Shown: in pieces, positions 35,927 to 44,004 of the stretch
Position numbering within the stretch: position 1 is the first letter of the stretch
Layout: each line of letters begins with the position of its first letter
Source of the DNA: Akkermansiaceae bacterium UBA956
GTDB taxonomy: Bacteria; Verrucomicrobiota; Verrucomicrobiia; Verrucomicrobiales; Akkermansiaceae
Direction: 5' to 3'
DNA: 46,426 nucleotides
NCBI GenBank assembly: GCA_002293145.1
Contig: DBCO01000015.1
Coordinates: forward strand, 1 to 46,426
The notes under the pieces: generated by a model
What the model saw: the letters and a program-made list of their open reading frames with translations, nothing else
Told to the model about the DNA's origin: nothing
Database searches by the model: none
Position numbers and translations under genes: made by a program

Positions 35927-37351
35927 TCATTTACTCACCATCGGCAGCACCACCGAGCCAAGCCAGGTAACTGCTAAGCCCAACAGCGAAAGCATGCTTA
36001 GCATCATCGAGAAATACTTCAGCGTTTCTTTTTCGGTCATGCCGCTCAGGCGCGATACCACCCAGAAGCCGCTATCATTCATCCAGCCTAAAGCAAATGA
36101 CGCAAAGCCGATGCTGAGATAGATGTAAATCGGATGATACGGCAGGTCCGAGCCGAGCAGCGGATACATGATTGCCGAGGCTGTGATCATCGCCACGGTG
36201 GACGACCCTTGTGCGACGCGCATCACTAACGAAATCACATAGGCTAACAAAATCATGCTGATCCCCGCACCTTCGGAAACATGTTTAACTGCCGAGCCAA
36301 CACCAGCATTTTTGATCATCGAACCAAATGCCCCGCCTGCTGAGGTGATGAGAATCACCAGTCCCGCCGTCTCTAACGGTTTTGCGAGTGTTTCACCGAG
36401 TTCCGCCAAACGCATGCCTTTGCTTTGCTTGAGCAGCCACATCGACATAATGGCGCCGATCAACAAGGCGATGTTTTTGTCACCGATGAAATCGATCAAA
36501 TTGCGCAGTACTGATGTCTCACCCACTGCAGGCATGCCGCCGAAAATTTTCCACATTGATGAAATGCCGATCAGTCCAATCGGAATCAAAATCGGCAGCA
36601 ACGAGGCGAAAAACGAGGGCGCGTTGCCTTTCTGTGTGTCGCTGGAATTTTCTAACGAAACACGCAGCGGGATCGTGACGCGGGCATTCATCCATTTGGC
36701 CACAAAATATCCCGCGCCCGATGGAATGATGCCGACGAGCATGCTCACTAGAATGGAAAAACCGGCATCGATCTTTAACGTGTCGACCATCGCAATCGGC
36801 CCTGGATGCGGCACGGTGAGGCAATGTGGAATCACTCCGCCCGAGCAAATGCACAAGATGTAGAGTAGAAAATCTTTACCCGTGCGCTTGTGCAATGCGA
36901 TCGCTAAAGGCACCATCAACATGAACATGGTGTCAAAAAAAATCGGGATCGATAAAATGTAAGTGCTCACCAGCAAAGCCAGTCCTGCACGCTCATCGCC
37001 GAAGGCTTGCAAGAAGCGCGTGACTACACGGTCTGCGGCTCCGCTGAGCATCAAGCAGCACGCGATGATCGATGCCAGACCGATCGACATCGCCACATTT
37101 CCTGCGGTAGTACCGAAGCCCGTCATCAGCAATTTTGTTACATCCATCACCGAGTTCACGGCGAGTGTGCCATCGGGCAGCAGCGTGGAATCAGGCACGA
37201 TCGCCGAGAGTAAGCCCGCGAACAATCCGGCCATCATCAAGGCGAGAAACGGATGCAACTTGAGCTTACTGATCGCTATGATTATGAACAATACACTGAG
37301 TGCCAGCACCACAAAGGGCCAGGCGAGGGGACTTGTGAGCGTAGCAATCAT
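35927..37351 (-). CDS. GntP-family gluconate/idonate:H+ symporter
   Basis: The 474-aa product is a polytopic membrane protein of the GntP family with about 12 hydrophobic segments. Family features include GFGTTAGNVAMSIGLASII, FFDTMFMLMVPLAIALHKRTGKD, a PHPGP motif (VPHPGPIAMVDTL) and ARLASGSSTVA-type sequence (MRVAQGSSTVAMIT). GntP proteins import gluconate or related sugar acids. Its ATG lies 2 bp after the stop of the SDR gene, so it is in the same operon. Confidence 0.9.
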   Translation of the reverse strand: MIATLTSPLAWPFVVLALSVLFIIIAISKLKLHPFLALMMAGLFAGLLSAIVPDSTLLPDGTLAVNSVMDVTKLLMTGFGTTAGNVAMSIGLASIIACCLMLSGAADRVVTRFLQAFGDERAGLALLVSTYILSIPIFFDTMFMLMVPLAIALHKRTGKDFLLYILCICSGGVIPHCLTVPHPGPIAMVDTLKIDAGFSILVSMLVGIIPSGAGYFVAKWMNARVTIPLRVSLENSSDTQKGNAPSFFASLLPILIPIGLIGISSMWKIFGGMPAVGETSVLRNLIDFIGDKNIALLIGAIMSMWLLKQSKGMRLAELGETLAKPLETAGLVILITSAGGAFGSMIKNAGVGSAVKHVSEGAGISMILLAYVISLVMRVAQGSSTVAMITASAIMYPLLGSDLPYHPIYIYLSIGFASFALGWMNDSGFWVVSRLSGMTEKETLKYFSMMLSMLSLLGLAVTWLGSVVLPMVSK

Positions 37352-37353
37352 GG

Positions 37354-38142
37354 TTATTTTTTGTTAGGTGTGGCGCGTGTGGATCCGGTGGAAATGCCTC
37401 CATCAATCAGCATAATTTGTCCGGTCATGTAACGGCTTTCTTCCGTGGCGAGGAAAAGCAGCGGACCATCGAGATCGCCGCCGGTGACATTGCCCGGACG
37501 TTTCAGAGGAATGCGATCGCTGAGGTATTCGACCCACTCGGCGTCTTCATACATCACTGCATTTTGCGCGGTCTTGAACCAGCCAGGAGCGAGACAATTC
37601 ACCGTGATGCCATGCTTGCCCCAGTCATCGGCGAGACTCATTGTCAGTTGCTTGGTGCCGCCACGGCTCGCGCCATAAGGACCGAGCCCCGCATAGCCAC
37701 TCACCGATGTCACCGAGCCAATGTTGATGATTCGACCGTAACCCGCAGGGATCATGAAGTGACGAGCAATTTCTTGCGCCAGAAAAAACGTTCCGCGCAA
37801 GTTGGTATCGAGCACCAAATTCCAATCGTCCCATGTCACATCCAGCGCAGGCTTGCGCACATTGCAGCCCGCATTGTTGACGAGGATGTCGATTTTTGCT
37901 ACCCGCTTTTTTGCCTCGGCTACCGCCGCGACGATGCTCTCGTGCGATCGCACATCAAGCGCGATCGTTTCACAGCGGCGCCCCAGATCTTCCACTTGCT
38001 TTTTGATTTTGGTTAGAGCAGAAACATTGCGGCTGGTGAGAATCAAATCCGCGCCGGCTTTGGCGAGAGTGAGGGCAAATTGCTCGCCCAATCCGCGACT
38101 CGCGCCGCTGATGAAGGCTGTTTGGTTTTGGAGTGAAAACAT
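37354..38142 (-). CDS. Short-chain dehydrogenase/reductase, gluconate 5-dehydrogenase-like (Arg in place of catalytic Lys)
   Basis: The 262-aa product has the SDR cofactor motif SGASRGLG (12-19), the structural motif NNAG (89-92) and Ser143, Tyr156 as catalytic residues. The sequence at 156-160 is YGASR, so the invariant Lys of YxxxK is replaced by Arg160 (codon CGT). Other features (INIGSVTS, NCLAPGWFKT, an ending GGDLDGPLLFLATEESRYMTGQ) match the gluconate 5-dehydrogenase (IdnO-like) branch. It would reduce 5-keto-gluconate to gluconate with NADPH, if active. ATG 38142 is chosen on length; the frame is open to 38469. Confidence 0.85.
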   Translation of the reverse strand: MFSLQNQTAFISGASRGLGEQFALTLAKAGADLILTSRNVSALTKIKKQVEDLGRRCETIALDVRSHESIVAAVAEAKKRVAKIDILVNNAGCNVRKPALDVTWDDWNLVLDTNLRGTFFLAQEIARHFMIPAGYGRIINIGSVTSVSGYAGLGPYGASRGGTKQLTMSLADDWGKHGITVNCLAPGWFKTAQNAVMYEDAEWVEYLSDRIPLKRPGNVTGGDLDGPLLFLATEESRYMTGQIMLIDGGISTGSTRATPNKK

Positions 38143-38150
38143 GAATTCTG

Positions 38151-39188
38151 TTAGGGTTTGAGGATGACTTTCATCAATGGTTCTTGGCCTGCTTCGAGTC
38201 GGGCAAAAAGTTCGGCACCATCGGCTAAAGGCGCGCAAATGCTGAGCAAGGGTTCCACACGTATGCTGCCATCGCTGATGCGTGCTACCGCCTCGGGATA
38301 CTCTCCCGCACAGGCGCATGAGCCGCGCAAGGTGATTTGCCGCGTCACCACTTCTTGCAAAGGAAAGGCCACCGAGGCATGCAGATTGCCCACCAGAACA
38401 ACTGTGCCGTTTTTCTGGACCGCACGCACCGCGAGATCGAATGGTGCTGCCGCGCCGACCACTTCCCATGCCGCCTCCGCTCCATCGGCTCCGGCGTAAT
38501 CGCGGATTTGTTGCAGCGCATTTTCATCGCGCGCAGAAATGCCTTTGCTCGCACCGAGTTCACAAGCGATTGCCAAACGTCCCGCATCGAGATCGACCGC
38601 GATGATGTGTTGCCAACCGCGTGTGCGCAGCGATTGAATCACCAACAAGCCAATCAAGCCCGAGCCAACCACCACCGCACAGGATGTTTCCGAGCGTGGT
38701 CGCGGTGCTAAATCTACAGCGTGCAAGGCAATCGCCACTGGCTCAGCAAACGCAGCTTTTTCAAAGGAAAGAGACTCAGGAATGCGATGCAAAATGCGTG
38801 TGGGCAAGGCTACATACTCTGCAAAACAACCGTGACGACGATAGTCTTTGCACGCTACGCCTAACACTTTTCGATTTTGGCAGATGTTGAATTTTCCATC
38901 GACGCAGGCATCACAGTTGCCGCAATATTCCGTCGAATCAAAAGTCACGCGCTCTCCGATTTTCCAATCAGAAACACTATCGCCGAGAGCGGCAATCACG
39001 CCCGCTGCCTCATGCCCCATCACAATCGGCGGGATGCGCCGGCCACTGCTGCCATTCATTCCATGAATGTCACTGCCACAAATGCCACAAGCTTTGATCT
39101 GGATCAGAACCTCGCCCACGCCGGGCCGCGGAGTGTCCATCGTCTCGAACGCAAAGGTCGAGGGCGCAATCAGGGTTAATGCTTTCAT
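38151..39188 (-). CDS. Zinc-dependent alcohol dehydrogenase, idonate/sorbitol dehydrogenase-like
   Basis: The 345-aa product is a medium-chain dehydrogenase with catalytic zinc site residues in CGICGSDIHG (Cys37) and GHEAAG, and a structural zinc loop of four cysteines (CGNCDACVDGKFNIC). The Rossmann motif is VVVGSGLIGLLVIQ. The order with an SDR reductase, a GntP permease and a lactonase suggests oxidation of idonate or a related polyol/aldonate at C5, like IdnD. The exact substrate is inferred from context. It starts at ATG 39188 (the in-frame TTG at 39191 is not needed) and lies 8 bp before the SDR start. Confidence 0.85.
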   Translation of the reverse strand: MKALTLIAPSTFAFETMDTPRPGVGEVLIQIKACGICGSDIHGMNGSSGRRIPPIVMGHEAAGVIAALGDSVSDWKIGERVTFDSTEYCGNCDACVDGKFNICQNRKVLGVACKDYRRHGCFAEYVALPTRILHRIPESLSFEKAAFAEPVAIALHAVDLAPRPRSETSCAVVVGSGLIGLLVIQSLRTRGWQHIIAVDLDAGRLAIACELGASKGISARDENALQQIRDYAGADGAEAAWEVVGAAAPFDLAVRAVQKNGTVVLVGNLHASVAFPLQEVVTRQITLRGSCACAGEYPEAVARISDGSIRVEPLLSICAPLADGAELFARLEAGQEPLMKVILKP

Positions 39189-39283
39189 CAATGAAGCGAA
39201 GACTACAGAATTTCCTCCGCCCGACTAGGAGAAAGTGCGCCCGCCAGCCTTCACGAAGATCAAATGAGCAACGCCTTGCGACA

Positions 39284-39718
39284 TTACAGACCAGCGTCCA
39301 GAACCAACAGTGCTTTTTTTCCACCACGAATCCATGTTGGGTCAATTCGATTGTCGAAAGTGGCCAGCTTGCCACCATGCTTCACTGCTAGCGCGAGGAG
39401 GTAACAGTCTGTGAGATTCTTAGCGGAGGGGAGATCAGGAAAATGAGAGGAATCGCATAGACTCAAATCATCAGCCCAAAACTGATAGCCAGGTGTTGAT
39501 TTCCATTGTTGGAGGATCATGCGCGCAGCACCAGTGTTGCCAGGGCTGCGGGGAAACTGAGGATTGCCCAGAATCCGAATAAATCCGTTCTCGGTTAGTG
39601 GACAAGTCGCCCATCCGTGGCCCGAGGCCCGTTGAAAAAACGATTTCGCCGCCGCGTGATAGGGACTGTTAGAATCGGCGAGAAAAAGCAAGAAGTTGAC
39701 GTCTGCGAGAAAAATCAT
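39284..39718 (-). CDS. PIN-domain toxin (VapC-like ribonuclease)
   Basis: The 144-aa product is a PIN domain with the acidic residues of the active site in place: Asp6 (FLADVN), Glu43 (LTENGF), Asp104 (NLTDCYLLALA) and Asp122 (LATFDNRI). VapC toxins are Mg-dependent RNases that cut tRNA or rRNA. Its ATG overlaps the antitoxin gene's stop (ATGA), the usual layout for a toxin-antitoxin pair. Confidence 0.9.
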   Translation of the reverse strand: MIFLADVNFLLFLADSNSPYHAAAKSFFQRASGHGWATCPLTENGFIRILGNPQFPRSPGNTGAARMILQQWKSTPGYQFWADDLSLCDSSHFPDLPSAKNLTDCYLLALAVKHGGKLATFDNRIDPTWIRGGKKALLVLDAGL

Positions 39719-39999
39719 TGGCAGAGAGGGTTGATGGCTCGTTCTAGATCCTCACGATCCATTTCTTCCTGCAACGCATTGATGTGCTCCATGGTAATTC
39801 CTCCGCCGTCTCGCTTCTTTAACACCAACATCCCTAGCTCGTTCATTTCTACTGGACTCTCCACCGCAAGTTGCTGCGCGGGAGCAATTTCCCGTCGAAG
39901 CGCGTGTTCGACCATCGCCCTCAGCGTCGTCCTCCGTCGCGCCGCCACGGCCTTTGCCTCAATCAATAGTTCATCTGGCAAATCCAAGGTGGTTTTCAT
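39715..39999 (-). CDS. VapB-like antitoxin
   Basis: The 94-aa product begins MKTTLDLPDELLIEAKAVAA, the ribbon-helix-helix N-terminus of VapB-type antitoxins, followed by RRRTTLRAMVEHALRRE. The C-terminal half (Glu/Asp-rich) would contact the PIN toxin. Such proteins repress their own promoter, which should lie at about 40000-40100. It is the first gene of the pair. Confidence 0.88.
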   Translation of the reverse strand: MKTTLDLPDELLIEAKAVAARRRTTLRAMVEHALRREIAPAQQLAVESPVEMNELGMLVLKKRDGGGITMEHINALQEEMDREDLERAINPLCQ

Positions 40000-40174
40000 A
40001 ACAAGCTCACAATACAGGAATATGGGTGACTAGCAAGCTTCAAATATTCGAGGCACGATTGCTCACGCTTCCACAATAATACTCTTAAATCCGGATAATT
40101 GATGTGTTTGTGTTAAATTCCAAACGCTTGAATGATGAGGATGTTGAAGCCGCTGGGCCGGCGACTCTCCCTGC

Positions 40175-40194
40175 GGCCTTGAATGGCCTTGAAT
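40175..40194. repeat. Short tandem duplication
   Basis: GGCCTTGAAT occurs twice in a row between the antitoxin gene and the YHS lipoprotein gene. No coding sequence or terminator is seen in this 213-bp gap. Confidence 0.6.
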
Positions 40195-40212
40195 GGTGTT
40201 GATTTGGATGAT

Positions 40213-40509
40213 TTATTGTTTAGATGAAAAAATCGCTGCATATTTTTCTGGATGCTTCTTGAATTTGGCAAGGCAAGGTTTGCAGCAAAATTCGAATGTT
40301 TGTCCACGGTGCACCGTGCTGACGCGCTCGTCCATTTCATCTAGGTCATCGTCTGTAACTAAGCAAGTTTCTAATGGGTAGGGCATTGGAGCGGGCTTGG
40401 GTTTTGGTGGCGCTATTCTGCTGACTGCGTGGGCGGTGGGTTGCTCTGCGTCCTGCGCGCAGGAGGCTAGCAGTATACAGGCGGCGAGGCATCCGTGGAG
40501 TGTTTTCAT
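40213..40509 (-). CDS. YHS/TRASH-domain lipoprotein, second of a tandem pair
   Basis: The 98-aa product has a lipoprotein signal (LLASC, Cys17), a Pro-rich linker and a YHS-like metal-binding domain: CLVTDDDLDEM then FCCKPCLAKFKKHPEKYAA. The Cys spacing is the one used for heavy-metal contact. It is similar along its length to the product of the adjacent gene at 40511-40756 and starts 1 bp after that gene's stop, so it arose by tandem duplication. Location next to a copper oxidase suggests a periplasmic copper-binding role. Confidence 0.82.
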   Translation of the reverse strand: MKTLHGCLAACILLASCAQDAEQPTAHAVSRIAPPKPKPAPMPYPLETCLVTDDDLDEMDERVSTVHRGQTFEFCCKPCLAKFKKHPEKYAAIFSSKQ

Positions 40510-40510
40510 A

Positions 40511-40756
40511 TCAGCGGATGTTGGCAGCGAACTTCTGCGGGTTTTTCTCGTATTTCTCGATGCAGGGCTTGCAGCAGAATTTCACTTCTTGGTTGCCATA
40601 GACTTTGCTGATGGGACTCCCCATGGAGCCGAGCTTGTTATCAGTGACGACACAGGTGTCGCTGGTGTAGCGTTTGATGCCCGCTCCACCAGTGGTGGCA
40701 CAGGAGCTGAGGAGAAATGTAGCGGTGATGATTGCGGATGTGATGTATGTTTTCAT
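40511..40756 (-). CDS. YHS/TRASH-domain lipoprotein, first of a tandem pair
   Basis: The product is 81 aa from ATG 40756, which opens a lipoprotein signal (LLSSC, Cys19). The frame runs on to 40915, but that extension overlaps the oxidase gene and lacks signal features. The YHS-like part reads CVVTDNKLGSMG then FCCKPCIEKYEKNPQKF. It lies 25 bp after the oxidase stop and is probably co-transcribed with it. It likely holds or passes copper at the membrane; this is inferred from the Cys motif and neighbours. Confidence 0.82.
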   Translation of the reverse strand: MKTYITSAIITATFLLSSCATTGGAGIKRYTSDTCVVTDNKLGSMGSPISKVYGNQEVKFCCKPCIEKYEKNPQKFAANIR

Positions 40757-40781
40757 TTGTGGTTGGTTGTATTTTGTTTTT

Positions 40782-42842
40782 CTAGAAGCGGAAGCCGATG
40801 CCTCCGCCGAAGCCGTGTTCGGAATCGTATCCCGTGATGAATGAGAAATTTTTTGTGAGCGTGTAGTTGAGGCCCGTGCTCCACTCGAACCCCGTGCCGG
40901 TGTCGTATTCTGCATTTGTTAGGAGCGAGAGACGGGGAGTGAGTTGGAAGTCTTTCACTACCGTGAAGCGCGCGTCGCCCTGGCTATCGAGTGTGATGCT
41001 CGTCCAGATGATATAGGGCAGGCGGTATTCGATGCCGGCTATGTAGCGATCTTCTGCGTCCATTTCGTTGGTGAAGCGGTAGCCAAATATGGTGCTGAGG
41101 TTGGTGTCGATATAGCGTTTCCACGCGATGTCGATCTCGTATTCTACTTCGCTGGCGTGTTCCTCATGATAATGTTCATGCTCGTGGTGAAACTGAGAAG
41201 AAGCTTGAGGGTGGAATCCTAGGTCCCACATAACCATGAAGTCGTTTCGTGCGTTCATCAGCGAGAGCATGCCCATGCTCATGTGATTTTGGATGTTTCC
41301 GGAGGCCATGAGGTAGAGCGGGTCTTCTGCCATCTCTCCGAGATCTGGCGTGTGGTTGGGGTCTTGATCATCGTAGCTAAAGACGCGTGTCATGCCGGCG
41401 TGCATGTGGTAGAGCAGGTGACAGTGGAAAAGCCAGTCGCCGTGCTCGTCGGCAAGGAACTCGATGGTGCGGCGTCCCATGGGCGGGACATCGATGGTGT
41501 GTTTCAGTGGAGCGCAATCGTCGTTCTCGCCATCGATCACGCGGAAGAAATGGCCGTGGAGATGCATGGGGTGATGCATCATCGTGTCGTTGATCATCTC
41601 CACACGCAGGACTTCGCCCCGCTTGATTTTGATGACGCCGTCCTCGTGAGCGGTCTTGTCGTTGATGGACCAAACATAGCGTTCCATGTTTCCACTCAGG
41701 CGCATTTCGATGGCGCGGCGGGGAGCATTTCGAGGAAGGATTGTGGGTGTAAGGGATTGGAGCTTGGCGTAGGGCGCGGATGGGCGCTCCATTTCCGTAT
41801 CAGCGGCCAGCCCCATCGCCTCAAGGGCTCCCGTGAGCATGTCGTCCATGCGGTAGAAATCTGGCTTCGGTGGATCTTGGGCGGGGTGAATTTCACCGTG
41901 GCCGAAAAAGGCAGAGGTGTGACCGCTGCCGTCCTGCGCGGTGGCACGGAATTCCCATTTCCCATTTTTAGGAACCGTGACGATAAGGTCGTAGGTCTCC
42001 GCCATACCGATCAGTAGGCGTTTGGTTTTGATTGGAGAAACGGGCGGGCCATCCGCTGCGACGATGGTCATCGAGCCCGCAGAGGACTGGAGGTAAAAGT
42101 AACTGGAAGCAGCTGCGTTGATGACACGCAGTCGGATTTTTTGGCCGGGCTTTCCGCCGAGTTTGACCATTTTCTGGCCGTTGATTAGGAATGCGTCGTA
42201 GGCAATATCTGAGATGTCCATGGGGGCCATTCGGCTGCGCTCGCGATGAAAGTAATCCGCTAGTGCATTGGCCTTGATTGCGCCGGAGATGGATTGGGCG
42301 TTGCCCTTGCGGATGGCATACCAGTCGCTGCTGCCCATCAGAGCTCTCATTATGTTATTGGGGTTTTCCCGTGTCCAATCTGATAGCAATAGCACATGAT
42401 CCGCATCTGTGCGAATGGGTTCTCCACCACGCGGCTCGACGATGATGGAGCCATAGACACCGCGCTGCTTTTGTAGTCCGGTATGGCTGTGATACCAATA
42501 GGTGCCAGGATGTTTCAGGGGGAACTCGAAGGTGTGGCTGGCACCAGCCTTGATCGGCGGAGTGGTGACATAGGGAACGCCATCCTGAGCGTTCGGTAGG
42601 AGCAGGCCGTGCCAGTGGATGGATGTTTCCTGACGGCGCAGATGGTTCTTCACTGTGATGCGTGCGATGTCGCCAACGCGGAATCGTAGCGTTGGCCCTG
42701 GGATGCCGGCGTTGACCGTGAGTGCGCTGACAGGTTTAATCCCTTGGGGTGCCCAGGGTTCCTCGGCGATGTTGAGCTCGTATTCCACGGTTGCGGCGTT
42801 GAGGCAAGTGAGAGAGATAAGGAAAAAGAAAAATGATTTCAT
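40782..42842 (-). CDS. Multicopper oxidase (CopA/PcoA type) fused to a CopB-like outer-membrane barrel
   Basis: The 686-aa product starts with a signal peptide (about residues 1-16). The multicopper oxidase part has all four copper-binding segments: SIHWHG (His76, His78), YWYHSH (115-120), HPMHLHGHFF and HCHLLYHMHAGM. A Met-rich stretch (NHMSMGMLSLMNARNDFMVMW) leads to a His-rich linker (HHEHEHYHEEH at about 552-562). The last ~125 residues alternate in beta-strand fashion (IAGIEYRLPYI, ITLDSQGDARF, STGLNYTLTK) and end in FRF, as outer-membrane barrels do. CopA and CopB are usually separate proteins. The enzyme would oxidise Cu(I) in the periplasm. Confidence 0.88.
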   Translation of the reverse strand: MKSFFFFLISLTCLNAATVEYELNIAEEPWAPQGIKPVSALTVNAGIPGPTLRFRVGDIARITVKNHLRRQETSIHWHGLLLPNAQDGVPYVTTPPIKAGASHTFEFPLKHPGTYWYHSHTGLQKQRGVYGSIIVEPRGGEPIRTDADHVLLLSDWTRENPNNIMRALMGSSDWYAIRKGNAQSISGAIKANALADYFHRERSRMAPMDISDIAYDAFLINGQKMVKLGGKPGQKIRLRVINAAASSYFYLQSSAGSMTIVAADGPPVSPIKTKRLLIGMAETYDLIVTVPKNGKWEFRATAQDGSGHTSAFFGHGEIHPAQDPPKPDFYRMDDMLTGALEAMGLAADTEMERPSAPYAKLQSLTPTILPRNAPRRAIEMRLSGNMERYVWSINDKTAHEDGVIKIKRGEVLRVEMINDTMMHHPMHLHGHFFRVIDGENDDCAPLKHTIDVPPMGRRTIEFLADEHGDWLFHCHLLYHMHAGMTRVFSYDDQDPNHTPDLGEMAEDPLYLMASGNIQNHMSMGMLSLMNARNDFMVMWDLGFHPQASSQFHHEHEHYHEEHASEVEYEIDIAWKRYIDTNLSTIFGYRFTNEMDAEDRYIAGIEYRLPYIIWTSITLDSQGDARFTVVKDFQLTPRLSLLTNAEYDTGTGFEWSTGLNYTLTKNFSFITGYDSEHGFGGGIGFRF

Positions 42843-42891
42843 GATGCGTGATTGCTGATAAATCTGGGTGAAGTAAAAACCTCAAAATCCC

Positions 42892-42952
42892 GTCCCGATA
42901 AAATAGCGGGACAATACTAATCTGCGCCGTGATAAGGCGCACGGTAGATTAG
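42892..42952 (-). promoter_or_regulatory. Two tandem hairpins in the leader of the oxidase gene
   Basis: In the minus-strand transcript, the first hairpin pairs CTAATCT with AGATTAG (42917-42923 and 42946-42952), with an inner GCGCC/GGCGC stem. The second pairs GTCCCG with CGGGAC (42892-42897 and 42907-42912). They lie in the 122 bp between the Cys-rich gene and the oxidase gene. No strong T-run follows either, so attenuation or mRNA processing is more likely than simple termination. Confidence 0.5.
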
Positions 42953-42964
42953 ATGAGCTGGCGA

Positions 42965-43321
42965 TCAAATGAGCCAGCGAGAATAACGCACCATGAATGA
43001 TCGGGGCGGATCGGATGAAGCAATCGGTGAAGTGATCTGAACGCTGGACGTTACGTCGGGAAATGGTGCATAGGTTAGCCCCACCATCTCTGGATCAATG
43101 CTTGATGCAGTGCTACCACAAATTTTTATGGGCTCTACTTTGTCTTTGGCGACGTATGCGTCGCAAGCGCATGAATCTGAATCGTCTTGCGTGTCATCGG
43201 GAGTTGTGTGGCAGCAGCTCGCTGACGCTTGATCTCCACCGATCGTTGCGCTGCAACAACAAAGCGGCATCGCTACGAGGAGCGATAGACAAATTACAGC
43301 TACAATGCGTAAGAATAACAC
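42965..43321 (-). CDS. Small Cys-rich exported protein in the copper module
   Basis: The 118-aa product starts at GTG 43321 with a hydrophobic signal (LRIVAVICLSLLVAM). Ten cysteines follow in clusters (PLCCCSA, SCCHTT, SCACDA, KICGS), with one lipobox-like position near residue 21. The C-terminus is basic (RSFMVRYSRWLI). No family is recognised. A plausible sigma-70 promoter ends only 11 bp upstream. Position at the head of the oxidase/YHS gene group suggests metal binding, most likely copper. Confidence 0.65.
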   Translation of the reverse strand: MLFLRIVAVICLSLLVAMPLCCCSATIGGDQASASCCHTTPDDTQDDSDSCACDAYVAKDKVEPIKICGSTASSIDPEMVGLTYAPFPDVTSSVQITSPIASSDPPRSFMVRYSRWLI

Positions 43322-43332
43322 GAATTCCAGTT

Positions 43333-43360
43333 ACTCTAGCAATCAATCGCTGCGAGTCAA
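43333..43360 (-). promoter_or_regulatory. Putative sigma-70-type promoter of the copper module
   Basis: On the minus strand, TTGACT (43355-43360) and TAGAGT (43333-43338) are separated by 16 bp, close to the bacterial consensus. Transcription would begin within about 5 nt of the GTG start at 43321, giving an almost leaderless mRNA. Confidence 0.4.
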
Positions 43361-43527
43361 TTTGTATTTTTTGAATTTAGATGAAGATTTTTTGTGAGAA
43401 ATTTCCGTGATTGTGCTGGTTCTTTGTGGGCTAGAGGGGAGAGTTTTGTTTTTAGTTAGAAGCGGGCTAAAGTTCGCGCTCCGTTATTCTTCATTTGCTC
43501 CTGTGCTAAAATGGGCCATATTAGCAA

Positions 43528-43965
43528 ATGATCCATGCCGATGACAAACGCCACCTTGCTCGGATGGCGGGATTTTTTCATGAAATGACTAGCGAGCAAG
43601 TGGGGCAGGTGAAGACGATTTATGCGGTGGATGCTGCTTTTAATGACCCGATCAATGAAGTTGTGGGGGCGGAGGCCATCGAAAAAGTGATGGCGGATTT
43701 GTTCAAGCAACTCAAGCATGTCACCATCGCCGTCAAGGATATGCATGGTGATGATCGCTCAGGGTTTCTGCAATGGAACATGCACTATGAATTTCGTGGA
43801 AAAAAGCGCAGCATTCCGGGGGTGAGTCACTTTCGCTTCAATCAGGCGGGCTTGGTGACGCAGCAAGAGGATTTTTGGGATGCCTCGTTTGTGCTTTACG
43901 GTGAATTTCCCATTCTCGGTGCGATGATGCGCGGCATCCGCAAGATGGTGCGGGTGAAGGTTTGA
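43528..43965 (+). CDS. NTF2-like (SnoaL-type) protein
   Basis: The 145-aa product has the fold pattern of NTF2-like proteins: an N-terminal helix pair, DAAFNDPINEVVGAEAIEKVMADLFKQ, a beta-strand with LQWNMHYEF and a final ISHFRF/EDFWDAS segment (VSHFRFNQAGLVTQQEDFWD). Members bind small hydrophobic ligands or act as isomerases or lyases; no specific substrate can be deduced. It is transcribed away from the copper module and converges with the DUF1460 gene 39 bp downstream. Confidence 0.8.
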   Translation: MIHADDKRHLARMAGFFHEMTSEQVGQVKTIYAVDAAFNDPINEVVGAEAIEKVMADLFKQLKHVTIAVKDMHGDDRSGFLQWNMHYEFRGKKRSIPGVSHFRFNQAGLVTQQEDFWDASFVLYGEFPILGAMMRGIRKMVRVKV

Positions 43966-44004
43966 ACTAGGACATCGTAATGAAAACCTATGTCATCACA
44001 TCGA

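Noticed and set aside
38143..38469. N-terminal extension of the SDR protein (109 residues)
   Set aside because: It overlaps the upstream dehydrogenase gene and is Arg/Cys-rich shadow sequence; the family begins at 38142.
41283..42017. 244-codon plus-strand open frame
   Set aside because: It is antisense to the multicopper oxidase copper-binding region.
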